Positions 26,166-36,967 of a DNA stretch of 64,000 bases are shown piece by piece. The notes beneath the pieces were generated by a model. That model searched no databases and was not told the DNA's origin. It saw nothing but the letters and a program-made list of their open reading frames with translations. Within the stretch, counting starts at the first letter, position 1; every line of letters begins with the position of its first letter. The DNA is taken from assembly GCA_026261815.1 (NCBI GenBank), contig JAMPIT010000379.1:19518501-19582500 (forward strand), given 5' to 3'. The position numbers and the translations under genes are program-made. The stretch comes from Monarcha castaneiventris obscurior (taxonomy: Eukaryota > Chordata > Aves > Passeriformes > Monarchidae).

Positions 26166-27061
26166 ATCAGGTGTGATCTGTCCTTGTCCAGATGGCACTA
26201 ACGTTAGTCTCCTGGGTAATTCAACAGAAAAACAATCATGAGTCCACAGCAGACCTGCGTTAGGGTAGTTAGTGGGTGGTTATCCACAGCCTTAACCAGA
26301 GCAGATCCATGTCCTGACATACTCTAAGGTGTCTCTGCGTGCAGAGAACTCAAAAGTCTCAAGAAATAAGGTCTTATTTCAAGCTCTTCCAACAGCTGCC
26401 ACCTTCACCTTTGGTGGGTTGCTGGGTCTCTTTGTGCCCCCCTTCTAACCGGAAAAATGGGAATAATATTTACTTTTCCATGTAATGAGGTAGGAAGCAT
26501 TGCTACATGTACATGTGCAAAGAACTCTTAGCTCCTCAGTATTAACTCACATTTATTAATCTGTTCAGGAGCATTTTGTTAGTCTCAAGAGTTACAAAAA
26601 TTGTTGCTTCTGCTGTTACCTGTGTGGGAGTTGATCAGGATTGACTCTCCTGAAGTTAATAATAAAACCAGACTGAGTAAATACAGAATCAAACCCTCCC
26701 AGTAATGAAACACCCCAGACTCACTCTCAGAGGAGCTGAACTTTCTTGAGCCATTTTCAGAATCTTTACCAACTCCTGTGACAAAAGACAATTGTTTCAT
26801 GTTTTCGCTCCTTTGGGAACTTGTACAGGTCTAATACTGCTGAATCTGACCTGTTTCTCAAGTTGAGAGTTCAACCGTCTAACCTGGAGAGCAGTTCGGT
26901 TTCCAATCTGGGTGTTTTACTCCCGTGCACAGACACTTTAATCTCATTAGAGAACATGTAATCTACAGTAAGAAATGTGAATATTAAATGTTAACACAGT
27001 GAGTTCAGACAAGTCCAGGAAATTACAGTGAAAATTGTATTAATGGGCTTTTATATTTTCC

Positions 27062-27686
27062 CCAGTGAGTTGTAGAACCTGTGTCCTGGGGTGCGTCAGG
27101 TCCAGCATCGCCAGCAGGGCAATGGAGGGGATTGTCCTGTTCTGCTCTGCTCTGGTGTGGCCTCACCTTGGATCTTGTGTACAGTTATATTGTTATATAC
27201 AATATAACAGTATAAGGCTATTGGAGAGTGTCCAAAGGAGGGCCATGAAGTTGGTGAAGGGACTGGAGGGGAAGCTGAATGAGGAGGGTCTGAGGTCACT
27301 CGGTCTGTTCAGCCTGGATGAGACTCGGGGGAGACCCCATTGCAGTCTACAGCTTCCTTGTGAGGGCAAAAGGAGGGGCAGGCACTGATCTTCTCTCTGT
27401 GGTGACCAGTGACAGGACCTGAGGGAATGGCCTGGGGTTGTGTCAGGGGAGGTTTAGGTTGGATATCAGGGAAAAGGTTCTTCACCCAGAGGATGTTTGG
27501 ACACTGGAACAGGCTCCCAAGGGAACTGGTCACAGCACCAAGCCTGACAGAGTTCAAGAAGTGTTTGGACAATGCTCTCAGGCCCATGGTGTGATGTGCA
27601 GGGGATGGTGCTGTGCAGGGCCAGGAGCTGGGCTTGGTGATCCTTGTGGGTCCCTTCCAGCTCAGTTTATTCTGTGATTCTATGAA
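27062..27686 (+). mobile_element. CR1 LINE, 5'-truncated copy with ORF2 remnant
   Basis: The longest CR1 copy here, about 625 bp on the + strand. The left part still resembles the end of the CR1 reverse-transcriptase ORF, with words such as GFSLDET-like 'LRSLGLFSLDETRG' and the downstream 'LDIREKV...HPEDVWTLEQAP' in shifted frames. The right part gives CCAAGGGAACTGGTCACAGC, GTGATCCTTGTGGGTCCCTTCCAGCTCAG and a final TTATTCTGTGATTCTATGA tail. Frames are broken, and a short TATA-rich palindromic insert sits at 27180-27215 (ACAGTTATATTGTTATATAC and beyond). It is non-functional. Confidence 0.95.
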
Positions 27687-30461
27687 GAACCTTTCACACC
27701 AGTTACCACTCATGAAGACCCCAAGTGAATGCATCCAACTGCTCCACCTCTACCATATCTACTTGAGTCAGCTATTGCTGAGTGATGGGGACTGTTTCAA
27801 ACATAGAGTCCTTCCTTGACAGCCCAATGCACCAGCTCTAGCATCTTCTCTGTCCATGTAACTGTGCTGTCTGAAGTCAAGCAGCCCTGTTGCACTTCCC
27901 AAGTTTCATATGCTGCCTTTATCATCCAAAACATGCTTGGCAGAGTGCTGTTATGATGTGTTCAGCCTCTCAACATGAGGAAGACATAAAACTTCAGATT
28001 TAGCTGCAGCAATGTTACATCACCTCAGAGAGCTGAAACATAGTAAGTAAATCTCATAAAATGGTTCCTACTGCTTACAGATCTTGAATAGTTTGTTGGG
28101 TTTTGTTTCACTTTAATGTGCACTAAATTCTCTGTGTAACATTCTTCTGTCTTTTGTAGACTTCCAGGACCACCTGAAGTTCAGTAAAAACGTGTCTGTT
28201 TGGGTGCAAGTTGGATTTCTTTTCAAAGCATGCTTTATCTTCTGGGTAAAAAAAACCCCAGGTAGTCTGTACCTCTGGACTCAGCATGTCAGAAAGAAGT
28301 CCTCAGGACATGCAAGAGGAAGGATGCAGCTCCAGAGCATGGATGCATGCCGAGCAACCATGCCCACACAACAAGGACAGCTGACTCTGAGGGTGACTGA
28401 TACCAAATTGCTTTGAGGAAAGACTGTAGCCTCTGTTTGCTGTGACCAGTCCAAACCTGTCGGGGCAATAAATGGTTCCAGCAGAGCCCTGTGCTGTCCC
28501 TCTGTACAAGTGGCCACAGCACTACGAGCAGAAGACATCAAGCCAGTCACTTAGGAAGAATTTAGCTCCAAATCCCAGGCAGGGATCCTGGCTTCTACAC
28601 AGCTCAGAGACCACCGCTGTAGCAACGCCGACAGCATTTTATTCAGCTTCTGCTGCTGCCAAGAATTTAGGTTGCAAACTCCTTTTCTCTCATCCTCCCT
28701 CAGCTACAACCCAGTCTTGGCTCCTTCTGCACAGTGGCTGCCAGGACATTGATCTGCAGGACCCTGAGCTCCCCCCACCCCCGAATGCCCCCCGCCTTGC
28801 TCTGGTGGCTGTGCACAGGCTCCCAGTACCCTCACCACACCCAGCCCCCCATTTTACCCAGGGGGGAAATGAGTGTGGGGAACACGAGGTTCCTCACCCG
28901 GCTGCAGCTGCGCTGTGGCAGAGCAGGGATCATCCCCTTAGTGCTGCCCCGGACACCCCAGAATCGTTGCCTTATAAAGACCATTTTGTCAGTGGCTCAC
29001 GCTCGTGCCCTGTATACATAAAGAGAAATTGAAATGTTCCAGGCTCCGCTGTCATCTCTTGAGCAAAGCAGTAATATATGGCCTTGCAACTCCTTCTCAC
29101 CAAATCCACTGCGGGGGTTGAGTCCCTCTCTTCAGCCGCCGTGCTGGCCCGGGTGGCACCAGCCTGGTGAGCCAGCGGCCACCAGGGACCCCCTGGGATG
29201 GTTTGCTCAGCCTTGATCATTGCCATCGACGTTTTTCCCTAAGGCGACTCTTGGCTGAGGGTCTTCATAAGAAAAGGTCTCAAATTCCTGGTACTGTATT
29301 GCCTTTGCAACACACAGACCATTTTTACAGCCCCGTTAACAACCACTTTGTCAACTACTTGGTATTAAAGCTGCACAGTTTGCTGAAGGGAACTGTAGTG
29401 GAAGATTACCTCAGAATCTCAGCCAGGACAGTTCACAACTTTCCACTGAAAAAACTGCAAGAATGCAGAAGACCAGAGTTTCACCCTCAGCAGCTCAGCA
29501 CGTATTTCATGGCAAGAGAAGGGCAGCACAGCAGGAGGTTGGATATGCTGGACCTCAAATTATAACTCACTGAAACAGCTCAGAGCAGCAAAATGGCTGC
29601 TGCTACTGAGAGAAATGAATCGGGCATAATTTCTCTCCAAATCAGTGTCACAACTGAGGCTGTGGCACAGGGCAATGGGATTGGGTAACTCTCACCCTGG
29701 GTAACTCTCACCCCGCTTCTGTCATTACAGGGGAAAATCAGGCTCGAGGGCCTTATGTTTTTCCAGTGAGAAAGATCATGAAACTCTTCCTTTATTTACA
29801 GGAACTCCAGGCAACACCTGTTTTGTACACAAGAATGTGTGTCTACTGGTGGTAAAGAAATCCCTCTGTCCTATCGATCTGTTGCCATTACCTCCAGACA
29901 AGAAAACCTTGTGAAGTGTGACCTAAACCTCTCTCTAAGCAGAGATTTAGACTAAATATGTATTATTCCCTTAGACTTGTTGCTTTTTGTATGCCAACAT
30001 ACATCCTGCACTCAGTTCTAATTATACAAGTAGTGACCTCTTCTATTTACAGAAGGGGAAGCTGATCAGGCAAACATTTCTTTTTTTTTTCCTTTTTGAC
30101 TACAGGAGTCCTTCTGACACAAATATGCTAAAAGCTTTTATATCAGCTGATTTATGTTGAAAGCCCTGCTTTAGCTTCAGGCTTCTGTTAACAGATTCTT
30201 ATTGAAGCCATTCTTGTTAGCCCAACAACACTGTGTTTCTTCAGCAAAGATGTTTGACAGCAAACACTGCTGTAACTTCCCATATGATCCTTTCTGTCAT
30301 TCCCAGGCAAGGCTGGGACAGATACCTGCCATACAGAGAAGTGGGTGAAAAAAGCCACCACAGCTCACCACACCTCCTGCTTTGCTTTTGCTTTACCAGG
30401 GTAGTGGGGGTTTTAGTGCCTGCCCTTAGCTAGGCTGAGATTTGGCCATCAACAATTTATG
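27687..30461. other. Intergenic DNA, GC-richer block, no gene recognised
   Basis: The part at 28.45-29.25 kb is visibly richer in G and C than its neighbours and holds a 186-codon open frame (28472-29032) and a 132-codon frame (29167-29565) on the + strand in different frames. Neither resembles a family I know, and reverse-strand frames overlap them. A regulatory region or a lineage-specific transcript is possible but cannot be shown. A 16-bp tandem duplication lies at 29683-29714. Confidence 0.45.
29683..29714 (+). repeat. 16-bp tandem duplication
   Basis: GGGTAACTCTCACCCT is followed at once by GGGTAACTCTCACCCC, with one mismatch at the last base. Confidence 0.93.
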
Positions 30462-30734
30462 AGAGTATGTAGTGACAGGGGCAATGGATTCCAGCTGAAA
30501 GGGAGTAGTTTTAGATTAGAGGTTAGGAAGGAATTCTTTACTGTGAGGGTGGTGAGGCACTGGAACAGGTTACCCAGAGAAGCTGCGGACTCCCCATCCC
30601 TAGAAATGTTCAAGGCCAGGTTGGACGGGGCTCTGAGCAACCTGGTCTAGTGGAAGGTGTCCCTGCACATGGCCGAGGGTTGGAACCAGATGGTTCCTAA
30701 GGTCCCAACACAAGTGATTCTATAATTCTATGAT
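30462..30734 (+). mobile_element. CR1 LINE fragment, 3' end
   Basis: Shows CR1 3' landmarks in + order: GGTGAGGCACTGGAACAGGTT, CCATCCCTAGAAATGTTCAAGG, then CTGAGCAACCTGGTCTAGTGG, then a tail of GATTCTATAATTCTATGATC. The left end is truncated. It is moderately diverged. Confidence 0.95.
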
Positions 30735-30918
30735 CTGCCATCCATTCCCTAGTGTGTGAGAGAGGTGAGCCCGACAGTCCATTAGGATCTACCTCCTCTC
30801 AGATGGCAGACAGAGAGCAGAGAGGATATACCAGCAATGCAGATGTAGGGAGAGAAGATCTTGACATGACATACCCTCAAATACACTACAGACCTACAAA
30901 TACTGAATTTGAAATAAA

Positions 30919-30985
30919 AACTTATATATTATATATGTAATATTTCTTTAGGGTGTATATATACACATACACACACACATGTAAA
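30919..30985 (+). repeat. TA/CA simple repeat tract
   Basis: Alternating TATATAT and ACACAC words (ATATTATATATGTAATATTT, then GTATATATACACATACACAC). It is imperfect. Confidence 0.75.
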
Positions 30986-31360
30986 CGTGGAAGAGTCAGC
31001 ATTTTAAGGCCATTTACAACAGATTACCTACTTCTTGGTTCAGTGCCCTCAGAAGGTCTATGTCATCTGTAGCACTATGAAGGAGAGAATAAAGACAAAA
31101 AAAAGCTCTTGACTTAAACCTGGATTTAAATTTTTTTTCTCCACAAAGCAGGCATGTGTGCACTGCAGCCTGGCAAAAGACCCAGAGCAAATTCTGAAGG
31201 ACGAAGGAGACAAACAAACGGCAGTTTATATTAGCAAACCACAGACTGATACACAGTATATGCAGCTAGAGCAAAAGTGAAAGCTTAGGGAGAGGCTTCA
31301 CAAGGCAAGGAGATTGTTTTGCCAGAAGCAGGATAAAGACTTGCCTGCAGCCTGGAAACA

Positions 31361-31400
31361 GGCTCAGATCAGCAGCAACCGGCTCAGATCAGCAGCAACC
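31361..31400 (+). repeat. Perfect 20-bp tandem duplication
   Basis: GGCTCAGATCAGCAGCAACC occurs twice in tandem without a mismatch. Confidence 0.97.
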
Positions 31401-34173
31401 AGCTCCCCGCAGCTGCTATATTTACAAGACTAAAATTATTTTCTGCCAAAACTTCAGGCAGGTTGTTCTGGTATCTGCAGTTACAGTCCAGACTTTGCAA
31501 AGAAAATCTAGGTGTGCTGACTGTAGACTACTAATATAATATGGAGTGTGGGAAAACAGTTATTTTGGGAAAGAAATGCTTGTAGTCATTTCAGCAAGTG
31601 GGAAGGGTTGGAAAACATGGGTTTATTAATAGGGACTCAATTCAGTTGCATAAATAAGTAATTTGCTGCCCTCAGAGTGTCCTACAGAGTCCTGTCTGAC
31701 TGTATCTACTGCTCCAGTAGGGTATGGCTGTCCTGTAGACCCCGTGCTTCATCCATCAGTGCATGTGGATGTCTCACATGCCAGTTAGGACATCCTGGGT
31801 ACCAGCAAAATTACTCTGATCCCTTGGTGTCAGGAGTGGAGCACTCACCACAGCCAGACAGGCCCACGAGGACAAGGAAAAACAATACTAAATACAAGTA
31901 TAGAAATTATGGGGAAAAAACCCCACAAATTTACAAGAAGCAGATGAATAGCAAATGGATGAAATTTTGCTACTACCAAGTGTGACTTAGAAAAAGTTAG
32001 AGCAAAGACCAGAATCCAATGTTGTGTAAGGTCCTAGAAAAAGTATTTGTACTGATGTATGCAGATTTGTCCCTTGGCCACAACCTGGGCTCAGAGGGCT
32101 GTGATGGGAGGCACAAGCCCCAGCTGGAGGTCCTGGGGGCTCCTGGGGTACCTGCTCTAGCTGACCCCGCTTTGACCACACAGTTTGCAGAGAGGCTGTC
32201 TGCTCCGTGAGTGCATGTGGAAAAAATTTACTTGCTGTCTCTAAGTTATGATTTCCTCTATCCAGAAACATGACACAGCTGATGAGCATATAACCAACGT
32301 CACAGTCAAGGTATTTGCCAGAAATAGCACACTGATAATGGCAGTGGTAGACAATGGACCATAGCTTACAAGTTCCAGAGTCAAAGCCTTTGCAAATCAC
32401 GCCAACATTTTACTTCAAATGCAGGATATTCACTGTGCAAGTATACTGTGGGTAGTAGTGCTACAACAGCTAACTATTTAAACAGGTTATAGCATGCAGA
32501 TTTTAGGGAAGCCAGATGTTTTGTGAAAAATAACTAAAAATATGTGGAAGAGCTCATGTGAATGATAGAAAATAAAAGAAGACTCAAGTGCCAACAGACT
32601 ATAAAATAGCCTTAAGAAAATCTGGAGTGAGTTATATCAGAGGAATGTCTGTGAAGGGAGGAAAAGAGAGGGAACATAACCATGCAGAGAAATCTTCATC
32701 AGTGCGGGTCATGGAGACAGACTAGTTAGAAATGTAAGATGGGATATATGAATAAAAGATATTATCTAGCTAAGGGAAAGGTGGACATAAGCAGCCCATG
32801 ACAGATGGCAACAGCTGAAAGATTGAGAAGGATATGAATAAATGAGAAATTTATTTAAGGGAGTACTCTAAAGAAAATGCAATCATATCTTCAGTACAAT
32901 ATTTTGAAAGAAAGTCTGGCTCAGGGGGATTTCTGAAAGGAAATGGCATGGAAGAAAGACTGAAAACTGTGAAGACTCCAACCTGAAGAGGAAGGAAGGA
33001 AAACTAGGCAATGATTGTTCAGCCTATGACAGATTCTTGGAGAAGGGAAGAATTCATCTTCCACTGGGTGAAGAAAATAAAGGCAAAGCAGAAAAGATTC
33101 AGATGCACATGCAAAAATAAAGTTGCTTTTTTTTCAAGGGCAAGACTCTGAAAATAGGAAAGGTGTAGAAGAACTTGTTCATGGAGAAGAAAAACTGTCA
33201 CAGGACACATGGGCAGGTTCATCTTTGTATTTGAACTGAGATGGCCACAAAACTGAGAAGGTGTCTGGGGAGTCTCTCAAACACCGGAGCAGCTGGGACA
33301 CAGGAATCACTTCCTGACAATGATCTTTTAGCCAGGATCCCTTGCAGGGGATAAACTGAGACTGTTACACTGACTCAGCCTGCAGAAGACTTTATTAGAA
33401 TTTTGCTGGATATGGGACCAGGAAAACCCACTAAAATATAAAGGATAAATTCTTTGACATAGGCTATAAACGGAACAAGAGATCAGACAGAAAAAAAAAG
33501 AAGAATAACAGTTAAGAATGCAACAAAATGCATGTGCACAACAGAAAACTGAAAACAAAAGAAAGACATTGGAAAAGAGTGGAAGAAAGGTAGAAACAAT
33601 TTTGTGACGATAACAAACATCACTGTTAGCAATGTTGGTATCCCTATCTTCATTAGCCAAAAATAAAAGCCAAAACCAAACCTGCAAAGATGGAATTGAT
33701 TTGAAGAATTAGGCACTCTGGTGAAGCCTGGACTTTCTCCAGCTCCATTCAACAGCTGAAGGTGTGAGCAAGATGAAAAGCAGAAACCAGTCAATGCTAA
33801 GGAGTGTCACAGATGCCAGAATGTGAAACAAGAAGACTGAAGACAAAGAATTACAGCAGTAAGGCACACAAAGTCTGTAACCAGCTACTCTGTGTACCCC
33901 AGGTTACCACATTATTTGCAGGAAATTCTAGGACAAGAATGTTGAGGGAGAATTTCATACAGAAATTTTTCAAGTCTGTGGTATCATCTAAAAGGAGTTG
34001 AACCACAAGTGGTCTGATTCAATGGCCAAAACTCTTCTTGAGAGATGTGGCACTCTGCTTGTGACCCTGCACACCACACATGCCCAGTGGAGACCAGATG
34101 CTGGATGCCACAGATAAAATATTATTTGCCAGCTGTGCTGAAGCCATTCTGCAAGAGTCCACAACAACAACCA

Positions 34174-34205
34174 AAAAAAAAAAAAAAAAAAGAAAAAGAA
34201 AAAGG
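34174..34205 (+). repeat. A-rich run
   Basis: About 18 A in a row, followed by AGAAAAAGAAAAAGGGG. It may be the tail of an unrecognised retroposed sequence or simple A-tract expansion. Confidence 0.7.
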
Positions 34206-36517
34206 GGAGGGGAAGATATTGCAGCAGCTAGAGCATATCAGTTGTGAGAGATCTTGTCTACCCTTGCTGACCCCAAGGCAGAAGGTTCCGAGTCCACCAG
34301 TGTTTGCTGACACACTCTGCAAGCTCATCACACCTCTGTTCTCCCTGCTGTCCTACATGGATCCAGGCAGGAAACGGATCTGTTCCTGCATGTTGCTATC
34401 CTGGTATCTCATAAGGATTTAAATCAGACATCCAGGACAGGAAGAGGACGTGTCATCAATGATACCTGACCTCTGAAGGCAAGTCATGTGGGTTTGCTGG
34501 TGATGTGGCAGATTGAAGACATCAGATGCAAGTTGCGAGATTTTTGTCCATGCTAATTCCCAGCTGTGGTGTAGGGTCATAACCTCAGAGAAGTGCAGTT
34601 CCACTGTACTGAAAATTTGACAGAGTTAACAGCACCTTCAGAACTTACAGGCAAACCATGTAATTCAATTGTCCAGCGTTGGAGGAGGCTGCTAGGAACA
34701 CCTTCTCAGCTCAGGGGCAGGTTGCTGCTGCTGCCTGGAAGGCTGGCAAGTCAGATGTGGGTACTACAGTGAAACATCAGTCACTCTTTAAAGACATGGA
34801 GCTGGAAACTTGCTGTAAACTATTTAAACAGCAGCATGTGTGCTTTATCCCATGATACAGACCAGGACATTGGGAGATAACATCAGAGTAACTTTGTGAG
34901 TCCACATGCTAAGTGATGAACGTGCTTCACATTCAGTGGGATCATTCAGTGCAGCTGAGACATTGCCTGTTTAAGTCTTTGCCTGTTTTCAGCAATGACA
35001 ACATCTACCCATACTTCATGCCATTGAATGTACAATTAGAACAGGACACTCAGATTTGCAATTTTATTCTTCCTGAACCTAACAATAGGACCGCAGTAAG
35101 AGCTATTTAATATCATCAACAACAGTGCCCAAGGATATGTGCGTTTGGAGGGCAAGGGGAGCAGGGAGTGGCTAAGGGGTCAGTAGTCCTCTTCTCCCCA
35201 TGAGCACTGCTGGTTTAACACGCTCTCCAGGCCATGAAATACCAGAATGTTCTGTGCCTGTGCTTCCAGCTCCAGCAACAGCCGTGCTCAGCTGCAGTTC
35301 AAGGTACTCAGTCTGCACCTGTGTCTTTTGGGTTGTACACATCAGCCAAAAGCCTCCTGGTAATAAGTGCAAAACACCTCTGCTGAGAGATGAAGGAACA
35401 AGAGTAGGAAACTTTGTATGTTTTTAATTGCCTGTTTAACTTGACAATATGACTTCATTTTAAGATGTGGGTAAAGGCCAAATTGATATTAGATTTGCAG
35501 GAGCATTCAGCAATGACCGAATGCCCAGAAGTCTGAGGCAAAACCTGCACTGTGTAAAATCCTACTGGTACTGAGGGTCGTTTGCAGATTGGTTATGAAA
35601 AATAGAATTTTGATTAGATTTTCAGCAGCACTTACAGGTTACTGTAGTTCGTTGTAAGCAGTCCTGTCTTGAAAACATTGCACAAGCACCAATTAATTAA
35701 TTCACTTGAAAGAGTAGAAAAATTCATCAAGCACATTTGTAAATCAAGAAATATAACCAAATAAGGCTAGTGGTGATGTTTTGGCCAAGAATTTCAGAAA
35801 AAAAAAAAAAAAAGACATGTTTCTGTAACAGCCCTTGGAGCAATATGGTAACTCTCAATAATATTCACTGATATCTTCAGGCACGCTTCTAGAAATACTA
35901 GAAAGTCATACTTTTTCTAATCACAAATCTTTCAGTCTACTTGCCATCATACCACAGCTTATTTTTTACTTTAACCTTTCACTTTCAAAGTTAACAGTTG
36001 CTCAGAAATAAGGTCTAATATATTCAAGATTCAAATAGTTCATACCAACAGAGTTAATCCTGCATTTTTGTTTTCCCACATGAACATTTGTTTGTGCCTT
36101 CTATGTCTGTTGTAGATTTAAAATATTGGCTTTGATACAAAACATGCATTATTTATAAAAGAGTGGACAAGAGGCAAGTTGCTAGTATACTTCCTGAGCT
36201 ATTACACACCATGTTACGGAAATGTTACTAAAATGCCCTATTTCACAGTCAGATCAGCTTCAGAAGCATTTAATACCTGAGAAAAGTTAATTGATAGATT
36301 TATGCAAAACTTGTCAAGGAAGACCTTGTTTTACATCAAGCTAAATTCAGACTCCCCTTCCTTCAGGAAATTGGGAAGTGTCATTATTCCTTTCCATCCT
36401 GTTTTATGATCCCAAAGACAGTCGACATCCCTGCATTTCCTACATGAAAAAAGCACTTAGTAATCACCAAGGATAAGACTTCAGCAACAGGCAAGACATA
36501 AACTTGTTAAAGTGGGT

Positions 36518-36967
36518 TTAAAGGAGGCCATGAAGGTGATCAGAGGGCTGGGGCACCTCTCCTATGCAGACAGACTGAGAGAGCTGGGGTTGTTCAGTCT
36601 GGAAAAGAGAAGGTTCTGGGGACACCTTAATGTGGCCTTTCAATACTTAGAAGTGGATTACAAAAAAAGTTGGTGAGATACTTTTTAGCAGGGTCTATGA
36701 GTGACAGGACAAGAGGCAACATTTTTGAACGGAGAGAAGTCTAGATCAGATACCATGAAACACTTTGTTATGATGAGTGTGATCAGAAAAGGGTTGCCCA
36801 GAGAATTTGTGAACTCCCTGTCTCTGGAAATGTCCAAGGCCAGGCTGGATGGGGGTTTGAGCAACCTGGTCTAGTGGAAGGTGTCCCTGCCCATGGCAGG
36901 GGGGTTGGAACTGGACAATTTTTAAGGTCCCTTCCAGCCCAAACCATTCTGTGATTCTCTGAATCTA
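36518..36967 (+). mobile_element. CR1 LINE fragment with ORF2 remnant and 3' end
   Basis: About 450 bp on the + strand. It starts in the terminal RT-ORF region (AGGCCATGAAGGTGATCAGA, then GACTGAGAGAGCTGGGGTTG and TTCAGTCTGGAAAAGAGAAGG). It ends with TGAGCAACCTGGTCTAGTGG, CCCATGGCAGGGGGGTTGGAACT and a CATTCTGTGATTCTCTGAATC tail. Frames are broken and the 5' part is missing. Confidence 0.95.

Larger units (their letters stand above)
23006..27061. other. Intergenic DNA, no gene recognised
   Basis: AT-rich at 23.0-23.2 kb with repeated ATGTCATAAT words, then mixed sequence. It contains an 11-bp tandem duplication at 25744-25765 and two T-runs near 26130-26162. Overlapping short frames around 23.6-23.9 kb are not convincing. 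Confidence 0.5.
30735..36517. other. Intergenic DNA, no gene recognised
   Basis: Contains a TA/CA simple tract near 30920-30985, a perfect 20-bp tandem duplication at 31361-31400, A-runs near 34174-34197 and 35799-35815, and a stretch at about 32.5-33.8 kb where the + strand is strikingly rich in A and G. The longest frames (137, 125 and 119 codons) have no recognisable domain. Confidence 0.5.

Noticed and set aside
27065..27734. Frames of 107 and 141 codons
   Set aside because: They lie in a CR1 copy; the readable protein words are degraded CR1 ORF2, not a host gene.
33328..33794. Minus-strand frames with a hydrophobic, Phe/Cys-rich, membrane-like sequence
   Set aside because: The composition is what results from reading a purine-rich + strand backwards (TTT, TTC, TGC codons). 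There is no start context or family match.
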